Below, piece by piece: positions 42,204 through 49,162 of a stretch of 57,011 bases of DNA. Each line of letters starts with the position of its first letter. Positions within the stretch are counted from its first letter, which is position 1. The notes under the pieces were generated by a model. It was given only the letters and a program-made list of their open reading frames with translations. It had not been told where the DNA came from and did no database searches. The translations under genes and the position numbers were made by a program. Where the stretch lies: NCBI RefSeq assembly GCF_900016645.1, contig NZ_CDGJ01000071.1; one strand, given 5' to 3'. The stretch comes from Acididesulfobacillus acetoxydans (GTDB taxonomy: Bacteria; Bacillota; Desulfitobacteriia; Desulfitobacteriales; Desulfitobacteriaceae).

Positions 42204-43316
42204 TTACGGCGCCACTTTCAGACTTGAAGTGGCCAGCAGCGCCTTGGCCTGCGCATCACTCAGGTTATAATGGTAAAACATACTATAGAAACTTTTCGTT
42301 TCGGCCACCATGTCATACTTGTACACCTGTGGGTACAGGAGATTACCCAACCATTTTAAGCCGATCAAGCGGTTGACCGAGGGGGGGCGATCAAACCAGT
42401 TGAAGGGAGCGTCTGGAATTTCGTAAACGCGGTTCGTTTGCACCGCCTTGAGACTGTGCCAGGCCGGGTCGGTGAGAAGGCCCGGATAATAACTCCCCTG
42501 CTCGTGGTTCCAACAGAGAATGACATCCGGATTCCATTTCAGAACCTGTTCCAGTGAGACGGCTGACATGCCGGCCCCTCCTTGGGCCGCCACGTGGGCG
42601 ACATTGATTCCCCCGACTAAAGCTAGGGTCTCCGTATGGGAAGAACCTTGCGGATCTGTTTGTAAACCGCTGGATCCTTCTGCGTAATAGACCCTCACCC
42701 GTTTATCCGCCGGGATCGTTTTCGCTTTCACCTTGATTTCTTTCACGGTTGCCTGACAATATGCCCCCAGTTCCTGCGCCTTGGCCTGAACGCCCAAAAG
42801 ACTTCCCAGAAATTTGTAAGCCTTGTCCATGCCGGTCAGAGGGGCGTCGACCATGACGACAGGAATGCGCAATTGATTCTGGATCCTGTTGGCCAGTGAA
42901 ATATCAGTCTGCGTAATCGTCCCGACGGAAAGCAGCACATCCGGCCGAATCTTCAACAATTCCTCCGTATTACCCGTATTCTTAGCATACCAGCCCCCCA
43001 AGTCGGGCAGCGACTGATATTTCGGCAAAATGTACTTCTTTTCCAGGGGCCGCAGGTTATAATTCCAACCCACCAGTTTGTCCGGGGCCAGAGTATAGAC
43101 CATAATCGTGGCGACCGGGCTCGTACCGAAAACTTTGCCGATGTGATCGGGAACCTGAACTTTTCGTCCGGCCATATCCGTGATCGTGCGCCAACCGGTT
43201 GGCCCCGGGTTCTGGGTAAGTCCTTTTTGGCTGCCACATCCGGCCAAACCTAAGACCAGGACAAGAACCACGACCACACTCAAGCTGCGAACCGTTTGCA
43301 CTTTGCCATTATTCAC
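42204..43316 (-). CDS. Lipoprotein ABC substrate-binding protein (FecB/BtuF type), copy 1
   Basis: 370 residues from GTG 43316, 8 nt after GGGAGG. Hydrophobic signal VVVVLVLVLGLAGC with lipobox cysteine. Binding-protein domain with TITDMAGRKVQVP, ELLKIRPDVLLSVG and LEQVLKWNPDVILCWN. It shares the same architecture as copy 2 at 37062, but the sequences are clearly diverged. It directly follows the permease gene and is the likely primary binding component of the importer. Confidence 0.9.
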   Translation of the reverse strand: MNNGKVQTVRSLSVVVVLVLVLGLAGCGSQKGLTQNPGPTGWRTITDMAGRKVQVPDHIGKVFGTSPVATIMVYTLAPDKLVGWNYNLRPLEKKYILPKYQSLPDLGGWYAKNTGNTEELLKIRPDVLLSVGTITQTDISLANRIQNQLRIPVVMVDAPLTGMDKAYKFLGSLLGVQAKAQELGAYCQATVKEIKVKAKTIPADKRVRVYYAEGSSGLQTDPQGSSHTETLALVGGINVAHVAAQGGAGMSAVSLEQVLKWNPDVILCWNHEQGSYYPGLLTDPAWHSLKAVQTNRVYEIPDAPFNWFDRPPSVNRLIGLKWLGNLLYPQVYKYDMVAETKSFYSMFYHYNLSDAQAKALLATSSLKVAP

Positions 43317-43476
43317 CTTAATTACCTCCCTTCTTCCCATATGGGACCTATACAGACACTCTATGTACGGCCATGGTTGTGTCCGTCTACAGGCGATCTG
43401 TGACCAACCATGAGAACGCGGCGGTTCGCATTCTCAATAAGTGCCTGCTGATACTGGCGTGTTCAAAATCGATCAA

Positions 43477-44760
43477 TCACCCCCATCCCCTCTTGCTGCG
43501 CAACAACAGATAGATGAAGAAAGGCGCTCCAATGAGAGACGTGAGAATGCCGAGGGGAATCTCCACGCTGGCGGCTGTCCGGGCCAAGTCATCCACAAGC
43601 AGTAAATAGGCACCACCGAGAAAGAGGGAAGCCGGGAGCAGCACCTTATAGTTTGGGCCGACAATCATACGGGCTAAGTGAGGCACAATTAGACCCACCC
43701 ACCCGACCAAGCCGCTGATGGAAACGGCGGCTGCCGTCATCAGAGTCGAGCACAAAATGACCACTAAACGCAGCCGCCCCGTTTCCAGTCCCAGAGCTTG
43801 CGCCTCCTCGTCCCCCAGAGAAAGGACATTAATGCGCCAACGCAACAAATACAATGGCAACCCGCCGATAAACATGGGCACAGCCGCCGTCGCAATATCC
43901 TTGGGTGTCACCGCGGCCAGGCTTCCCATCAGCCAAAACGTAATAGCCGGCAGCTTGTCATAAGGATCGGCCAGGTACTTGATTAAGGATGTAAAAGAGG
44001 TAAATAAAGTCCCGATGAGGATTCCGGCTAAAACAAGGGCCAGCATGGGATCATGCCGGATTTTGCGGCTGAGATAATAGGCCAGGAGAACAGCCATCAG
44101 ACCAAAAAGAAAAGCCGAAACCTCAATCCCCGTGATGTTCCAAGAATAGTAGATGGCTAAAGCCGCGCCGAAAGCCGCCCCTGCCGAGGCACCCAAAATA
44201 TCGGGCGACACGAGCGGATTCTTAAACATCCCCTGATAAGCGGCTCCGGAAGCGGATAGCGCCGCCCCGACCGCCATGGCAGCCAGGATACGCGGCAGGC
44301 GCACCTCAAAGACGACAGTGTCCACTGTGGCCGGCCAGGTGTGCCGAAGGGGAAAAACTTTAGCGGCCAAAACCTTAAGCAAGAGCCAAGGAGAAATTCC
44401 GTAACGTCCTAGAGGAAAGGAGAGAAAAAAGCTCACCAGCAGGGAAAGGAGCAGTATGACCTCTTTACGGCCAAACATTTGGCCCCAGTTCGGCAGCCAT
44501 CGGCCGGACGCCCATTTTTTTCTGCCTGTTTCCGAAGTCTGCATGGTTTGCAAAAATCGCTCGGTCCTAATAGGCTTCAGTCCATCTTCATCCCTCCCCG
44601 AAACTCCATCGTGTTCCTGTCTCCCTCTTCCCGAAACTCCATCGGTATTCCTGTCTCTCTCTTCCGGAAGCACCATCGGTGTTCCTGTCTCCCTCTTCCC
44701 AAAACTCCATCGGTGTTCCTGTCTCCCCTTTCCCCCTTCCGGTGTCTTCGCTGGCTCCAT
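43477..44760 (-). CDS. FecCD/BtuC-type ABC permease with repeat-containing N-terminus
   Basis: 427 residues from ATG 44760 (GGGGAGGTGA, 7-nt spacing). The family core begins near residue 96 (MFGRKEVILLL) and has about nine or ten helices, with PRILAAMAVGAALSASGAAYQ, GASAGAAFGAALA and GLVGWVGLIVPHLAR. The first 85 or so residues are hydrophilic and come largely from a 35-bp tandem repeat, absent from relatives. First gene of the island and directly downstream of the riboswitch terminator. MolB-type molybdate permeases belong to this fold, so a Mo/W oxyanion substrate fits the riboswitch. Confidence 0.9.
   Translation of the reverse strand: MEPAKTPEGGKGRQEHRWSFGKRETGTPMVLPEERDRNTDGVSGRGRQEHDGVSGRDEDGLKPIRTERFLQTMQTSETGRKKWASGRWLPNWGQMFGRKEVILLLSLLVSFFLSFPLGRYGISPWLLLKVLAAKVFPLRHTWPATVDTVVFEVRLPRILAAMAVGAALSASGAAYQGMFKNPLVSPDILGASAGAAFGAALAIYYSWNITGIEVSAFLFGLMAVLLAYYLSRKIRHDPMLALVLAGILIGTLFTSFTSLIKYLADPYDKLPAITFWLMGSLAAVTPKDIATAAVPMFIGGLPLYLLRWRINVLSLGDEEAQALGLETGRLRLVVILCSTLMTAAAVSISGLVGWVGLIVPHLARMIVGPNYKVLLPASLFLGGAYLLLVDDLARTAASVEIPLGILTSLIGAPFFIYLLLRSKRGWG
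44598..44735. repeat. ~35-bp tandem repeat in the permease N-terminus
   Basis: Four units of roughly 34-35 bp share ACTCCATCGGTGTTCCTGTC-like sequence. The unit is not a multiple of three, so successive copies are read in different frames (RQEHRWSFGK, RETGTPMVL, RDRNTDGVSG, GRQEHDGVSG). Loss or gain of one unit would shift the frame of the permease gene. Confidence 0.8.
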
Positions 44761-44822
44761 GTTGTTTTCACCTCCCCTCTTTCTGCTCTCCAATCCCCAA
44801 TCACTCGGTGTGACCCGAACAC

Positions 44823-44856
44823 AAAAAACGGCACCACTAAAAAGAGAGTGGTGTCG
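44823..44856 (-). terminator. Attenuator terminator of the Mo/W island
   Basis: CGACACCACT / AGTGGTGCCG hairpin followed by six T, 60 bp upstream of the permease ATG and 40 bp downstream of the aptamer. It is the expression platform of the riboswitch. Confidence 0.88.
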
Positions 44857-44878
44857 TCAAAAACACTGCCATCGGCAT
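44837..44878 (-). CDS. Candidate 13-aa leader peptide
   Basis: ATG at 44878 lies 6 nt after AAAAGGAGATGG and opens a 13-codon frame (MPMAVFLTTPLSF) whose stop TAG falls in the loop of the terminator. Its position between aptamer and terminator would let translation influence hairpin formation. The ribosome site is good, but so short a frame can be chance. Confidence 0.35.
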   Translation of the reverse strand: MPMAVFLTTPLSF

Positions 44879-44885
44879 TACCATC

Positions 44886-45000
44886 TCCTTTTCAAAACGT
44901 GAAGGCATATCCGTTTCCAGACATACCCCGAGGGCCATAGGCCCTGGCCGGTTACCGTAGAGTTAACTTTAGGTGAACTCGGCTCGGAGTGAAGCCTATT
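44886..45000 (-). promoter_or_regulatory. Moco/Tuco-type riboswitch aptamer
   Basis: Minus-strand leader with CTCCGAGCC, GTTCACCT, GGTAACCGGCC, an AGGGCC/GGCCCT hairpin and a GAAA-capped stem (TATGTCTG-GAAA-CGGATATG), closed by AGGC/GCCT. Order and words match my recollection of the Moco RNA motif. It lies between a consensus promoter and a terminator and precedes genes for an ABC importer, a ModA-like protein, a ModC-like ATPase and an FmdE domain, all Mo/W-related. Class assignment is from memory, not covariance search. Confidence 0.75.
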
Positions 45001-45054
45001 CAGTTGTAACGCCACGAAAAAAAAATACGCAGCAATCTCCAGCTAACTAAACCT

Positions 45055-45083
45055 ATCATAATCCAACTACTAACCGCTGTCAA
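45055..45083 (-). promoter_or_regulatory. Sigma-A promoter of the Mo/W island
   Basis: Minus-strand TTGACA (45078-45083), 17 bp, TATGAT (45055-45060). Start predicted near 45048, about 50 nt before the riboswitch. Confidence 0.82.
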
Positions 45084-45098
45084 CTCCGTTATTTACCT

Positions 45099-45177
45099 GT
45101 GCTGACGCACGCTCTATTTTTTTGCCGTGCCTCAAAGGCCAAAGCTGACGCGGGGTCTATTGGTCATACGTCAGCAC
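45099..45177. promoter_or_regulatory. GCTGACG motifs upstream of the Mo/W promoter
   Basis: GCTGACG at 45101 and 45144 in direct orientation and CGTCAGC at 45169 inverted. The outer pair forms a 9-bp perfect inverted repeat GTGCTGACG / CGTCAGCAC. The motifs sit 16-95 bp upstream of the -35 element, where an activator would bind. No regulator can be named. Confidence 0.45.
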
Positions 45178-45201
45178 TGTCAACCCCCAAACGACTGAAG
45201 C

Positions 45202-45245
45202 AAAAAACCCTGCAATCCGCTTATATCACGGCTTCCAGGGTTTTT
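45202..45245 (-). terminator. Terminator of the tRNA operon
   Basis: AAACCCTG / CAGGGTTTTTT stem with long loop, 15 bp beyond the last tRNA on the minus strand. Same stem sequence as the tyrS terminator. Confidence 0.75.
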
Positions 45246-45259
45246 GGAATTTACTGTAT

Positions 45260-45336
45260 TGGTGGGTTTGAGAGGACTCGAACCTCCGACCCCCGCGATG
45301 TCAACGCGGTACTCTAACCAGCTGAGCTACAAACCC
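45260..45336 (-). tRNA. tRNA-Val (GAC)
   Basis: 77 nt with encoded CCA; full cloverleaf; anticodon loop TTGACAT in stem CCGCG/CGCGG gives anticodon GAC. Last tRNA of a seven-gene operon. Confidence 0.95.
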
Positions 45337-45345
45337 GTGAATATG

Positions 45346-45434
45346 TGGTGCCGAAGACCGGAATCGAACCGGTACGGGATGTAACTCCCGCGGGATTTTA
45401 AGTCCCGTGCGTCTGCCAGTTCCGCCACTTCGGC
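45346..45434 (-). tRNA. tRNA-Leu (TAA)
   Basis: 89 nt with long variable arm and encoded CCA; anticodon loop CTTAAAA in stem CGGGA/TCCCG gives TAA. Confidence 0.95.
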
Positions 45435-45443
45435 CGGCTTTCT

Positions 45444-45518
<75 letters not shown>

Positions 45519-45525
45519 AAGCACT

Positions 45526-45600
45526 TGGAGCGGGTGACGAGATTCGAACTCGCGACTTTCACCTTGGCAAGGTGACACTCTACCACTGAGTTACACCCGC
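45526..45600 (-). tRNA. tRNA-Gly (GCC)
   Basis: 75 nt with encoded CCA; anticodon loop TTGCCAA in stem TCACC/GGTGA. Confidence 0.95.
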
Positions 45601-45602
45601 AC

Positions 45603-45678
<76 letters not shown>

Positions 45679-45720
45679 AACACTTGCGAAGTTTATTGCG
45701 AGGGCGCGACTAATACAACA

Positions 45721-45796
45721 TGGCGACCCCGATCGGACTTGAACCGACGATCTCCTGCGTGACAGGCAGGCATGTTAACCACTACACCACGGGGCC
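45721..45796 (-). tRNA. tRNA-Asp (GTC)
   Basis: 76 nt with encoded CCA; anticodon loop CTGTCAC in stem CCTGC/GCAGG. Confidence 0.95.
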
Positions 45797-45926
45797 ATAA
45801 TAGAAGTCGCAGACAAGATGTCTGAAGTCAAATCACGTGACCCCCAGGCATCAGCCCAATACCCCTCCTTGAGGTCAGATAGCAAGTGTCCGGTTTCTTC
45901 TGACGTCCGACATCTGACTTCTGAAT

Positions 45927-46002
<76 letters not shown>

Positions 46003-46021
46003 GCCGCAACTGACGACTATC

Positions 46022-46050
46022 AGTATACACAAAAATCGTTTTTCTGTCAA
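46022..46050 (-). promoter_or_regulatory. Promoter of the tRNA operon
   Basis: Minus-strand TTGACA (46045-46050), 17 bp, TATACT (46022-46027), 20 bp upstream of tRNA-Val(TAC). Confidence 0.85.
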
Positions 46051-46074
46051 AGTATTTTTTGAGGTTTTACCGGC

Positions 46075-46947
46075 TTAAGTGAAAGCAAGTATAACCTCGC
46101 GTACGATTTTAGCGGCCAAGAGAGCCGTCCTCTCGCTCGCGTCAAGGGCCGGCAGCACTTCCACCAAGTCAAACCCCACGACCTTCTGTCCGGCCAGGGA
46201 GCGGAGGGCGGTGAGAATTTCGCGGGAGGTGCAGCCGCCGGGTTCTTGGGTCCCGGTCCCCGGCGCATAAGCCGGGTCGACGACATCAATATCCAGCGTG
46301 ACATACAAAGGATACCCCGTTAGTTCAGCGAGCGTCTCCTTCAGCGGCCCCAGGACCTCGTCTATATGCATATAGGTGTGTTCGCGGGCAAAAGCGAACT
46401 CCTCCTTGGTCCCGGAGCGGATTCCGAATTGATAAAGGCGCTTTTCCGCAAAGAGGCCTGCCACTTGGCGCATGACCGTGGCATGGGAATCCCGTTCCCC
46501 CAAATAGTCTTCCCTCAGATCGGCGTGCGCGTCAAAATGAAGAACCCGGAGATCCGGGTACTGTTGCCGGAAAGACCTTAGCAAAGGATAGCTGACCAAA
46601 TGCTCTCCTCCGAGAAAAATCGGAAACTTGCCGTCCGCCAAAAGAATGTGGCAAGCCTTCTCAATGATTTGCAATGACCTTTGCACGTTCCCGCAAGGCA
46701 AACTCAGATCCCCCAAGTCGCGGTAGACACAATCCGCCAGGTCCTTGTCCTGGTAAACGCTGTACTCCTCAATTCCTGCGGAGACATTACGGATACTGAG
46801 CGGCCCCAATCGCGCTCCCGGGCGAAAACTCACGGTGAAGTCCATGGGAATTCCCAAGATAACAGCTTTGGCCTCTTCATACGGAGCATCAGCCCCCATA
46901 AAGATCCCCGGGGCATCCACCAGTTCCGACAGATCTCGCTCAGCCAC
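46075..46947 (-). CDS. speB: Agmatinase (ureohydrolase)
   Basis: 290 residues from a GTG behind GGGGAGGA. Arginase-family metal motifs: GGEHLVSYPLL, DAHADLREDY and TLDIDVVDPAYAPGTGT, with all Mn-binding His/Asp present. Converts agmatine to putrescine and urea. Last gene of the pdaD-speE-speB series; the two partners make agmatine and use putrescine, which favours agmatinase over arginase. Confidence 0.9.
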   Translation of the reverse strand: MAERDLSELVDAPGIFMGADAPYEEAKAVILGIPMDFTVSFRPGARLGPLSIRNVSAGIEEYSVYQDKDLADCVYRDLGDLSLPCGNVQRSLQIIEKACHILLADGKFPIFLGGEHLVSYPLLRSFRQQYPDLRVLHFDAHADLREDYLGERDSHATVMRQVAGLFAEKRLYQFGIRSGTKEEFAFAREHTYMHIDEVLGPLKETLAELTGYPLYVTLDIDVVDPAYAPGTGTQEPGGCTSREILTALRSLAGQKVVGFDLVEVLPALDASERTALLAAKIVREVILAFT

Positions 46948-47214
46948 CTAAATTCCTCCCCGCATACACTCTGCCACTTCCTCCGGACTTAAGCGCTCAG
47001 TCACCAAGGCAACAATATTGCCGCTCGAACAGAAGACCCAGCCAAGCAGTACTACCTTCTGCCCCTCAGCGGAGCGACAACATGGCTCCCGGCCTCTGCC
47101 AAAGCCCGCACATGCTTGAATCTTCCCATGGCCAAAGCTAAGCCAGGCGGCTAAGCTTTATCCCCCGTGAATCCCACGAAGCCTGCCACATGCCTCATCC
47201 GCTTTGCCGCGGCT
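46948..47214 (-). other. speE-speB gap with a start-less open frame
   Basis: On the minus strand a frame open from a TAA near 47166 ends with TAG at 46948, abutting the speB GTG. It reads plausibly near its end (VTERLSPEEVAECMRGGI) but has no ATG, GTG or TTG start in about 70 codons. It may be chance or the remnant of a small coupled gene. The last codons also supply the speB ribosome site. Confidence 0.3.
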
Positions 47215-48045
47215 TTACTCCAACAGGTCCCGGACAAAGCGGGGTAATTTGAAAACGGCTTTGTGGATGTCCGCCGAATAGTATTTTGTTCCGAGGGCCG
47301 GGATTTTCTCCTCTTCAACCTGCTCGGGATCCCAACGTTTAGAGCCCATAGTAAAACTCCATAGCCCGCTCGGATAGGTCGGGACGGCAGCCAGATACAG
47401 TTTAGTAATGGGGAAGACCCGCCGCATATCCTTGTACACCCGTCTAATCAAATCCGCATTGAAAAAGGGAGACTCCGTTTGCGCCACCATGATTCCGTCG
47501 TCTTTTAGGGCGGCGAAGATGTCCCGGTAAAAATCCAAGGCAAACAGCCCTTCCGCCGGGCCGATCGGCTCGGTCGAATCCACCAGGATGACATCATAGA
47601 CCCCTCTGGTCTTTTTCACATGGGCAATTCCGTCATCCACTACGACCTCAACCCGCGGATTGCCGCTGAGAGCCGAAGAAATCTCCGGCAGATATTCCTT
47701 GGAAGTCTCGATCACCCTGGCGTCAATTTCTACCAGAGTAGCCTTCTTCACGCTCGCGTGTTTGACGACTTCGCGGATCGCCCCTCCGTCTCCCCCTCCG
47801 ATGACAAGAACCTGTTCGGGGTTTGGGTGGGTATTGAGGGCCACGTGGGAAATCATCTCATGATAAACAAACTCGTCTTGGACTGTCGTCATGACCATCC
47901 CGTCCAACACAAGCATCCTTCCGAACTGTTCCGTGTCTATCATCGCCAAATGCTGGTAAGGCGTTTGTTCCGTATGCAATGTGCGGCTAATCTTACAAGT
48001 TATACCGACATGAGGGGTCTGTTTTTCCGTGTACCAAAGTTCCAT
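47215..48045 (-). CDS. speE: Spermidine (polyamine aminopropyl) synthase
   Basis: 276 residues. SAM-binding-fold motifs VLVIGGGDGGAIREVV and VEIDARVIE, then DDGIAHV and the catalytic YDVILVDSTEPIGPAEGLF. Transfers aminopropyl from decarboxylated SAM to putrescine. The required SpeD (SAM decarboxylase) is not in the window. It begins 61 bp after pdaD. Confidence 0.93.
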   Translation of the reverse strand: MELWYTEKQTPHVGITCKISRTLHTEQTPYQHLAMIDTEQFGRMLVLDGMVMTTVQDEFVYHEMISHVALNTHPNPEQVLVIGGGDGGAIREVVKHASVKKATLVEIDARVIETSKEYLPEISSALSGNPRVEVVVDDGIAHVKKTRGVYDVILVDSTEPIGPAEGLFALDFYRDIFAALKDDGIMVAQTESPFFNADLIRRVYKDMRRVFPITKLYLAAVPTYPSGLWSFTMGSKRWDPEQVEEEKIPALGTKYYSADIHKAVFKLPRFVRDLLE

Positions 48046-48106
48046 GCGTTTACCCTGCTTCCTTTCTTCCGGCCCGGCTGCGCCTCAGTAGCATACCGCT
48101 GCCGCA

Positions 48107-48589
48107 TCAGTACCATAACGGCACGGCCGCAAAGGCACAGCCTATCTTCTCCACTTTGTGCTGAGTTACCGCAACTTTCATATCGACCAAATTCATCTTC
48201 CGGGTCGCAAAGGCTTCAGCCACCATTTGCCTGATAGCCTCTTTGGCTTCTTCAGCCGTGCATTTGCCCGAGTACTCCATGATCACCCCAAAGGTGTCCT
48301 CGGAAAAACCCACCCCGACCGCGGCACTGATCGTTTCCCCCGGCACGTCACTCACAATTGACCCATAAGCCACAGGTACCAGAGAGCCCTCCGGAATCAC
48401 CAAGTCGGGATCATAAACACATCCCGGCGGTAGAATAGAACTCACCCGCAATAGGTTTACATTCCCGATCCTGGCCTTCAATAAGGCATTATCAAAAGCC
48501 GTTAACTTGGAATGCCCCTCTGCGCCGGCAGACGTCACAAAAAACTTTTTGGGGGTCGGTAACAATCGCTTCACTCCCTTTTCTCTCAC
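48107..48589 (-). CDS. pdaD: Pyruvoyl-dependent arginine decarboxylase
   Basis: 160 residues from GTG 48589; TTG at 48565 behind GGGAG is an alternative. The self-cleavage site LLRVSSILPPG (Ser-Ser) is present, with ISDVPGETISAAVGVG, IMEYSGKC and the C-terminal EKIGCAFAAVPLWY. Cleavage gives the pyruvoyl cofactor; the enzyme makes agmatine from arginine. The archaeal-type PdaD at the head of a polyamine operon replaces PLP-dependent SpeA. A TATAAT near 48800 may be its promoter, but the -35 is poor. Confidence 0.92.
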   Translation of the reverse strand: MREKGVKRLLPTPKKFFVTSAGAEGHSKLTAFDNALLKARIGNVNLLRVSSILPPGCVYDPDLVIPEGSLVPVAYGSIVSDVPGETISAAVGVGFSEDTFGVIMEYSGKCTAEEAKEAIRQMVAEAFATRKMNLVDMKVAVTQHKVEKIGCAFAAVPLWY

Positions 48590-49162
48590 ATAAAGAAACA
48601 GACCGGAACTGTCTGTTCACGAAGTAGACCGAAAGTGCTATCAGGGCCGGCCGGCGGGCTCAGCGGACGCACTGTCGCAAAAAACCGGCCGGCGCCACGA
48701 CTGCTCAAATAAGCTCGAACTTGAGCCAGGGCTGACGCAAGCTTCCCATCTTGCTGAGTGGCAGAAACCTGCTTTCCGGCCGGACGAAAATCCTTGAACT
48801 ATTATATACACATCCGCCAAAAAAATAAATCCCTTGGGCGCGGGTTTCCTCATCGCCCGCGCAGCTTCATCCCTACCCAATAAAGTTTCCGGTCCCTTAT
48901 AGTTTCGAGGCCAATCCAGGTAAAGCGCGCCGCCTTTTTGACGCACTTCTGCCACCGACAATTACTCAGATAAGCGAAGGCCTTTTCGTAGTCTGTTTGA
49001 TATCGTCTTGCGGCCATGGGACTCAACAGGACGAAAAGACCCGGCCCGCAACCCGCATGGGCAAAGGCCGGGTTTGACTTCCTGGGCAAAAGCAGTGTTT
49101 GACTTCCTGAGCAAAGGCCGGGTTGGACTTGGCTTACTATTGAACCCGGACAGCGCCGTCCA
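48590..49162. other. Intergenic, 573 bp, with 25-bp repeats
   Basis: Overlapping minus-strand frames (48641-48961 and 48850-49248) have no recognisable family and no good ribosome site. A 54-codon frame beginning near 49017 (MAARRYQTDYEKAFAYL) is the least unlikely. Three 25-bp direct repeats start at 49061, 49086 and 49111 (GCAAAGGCCGGGTTTGACTT). Confidence 0.5.
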
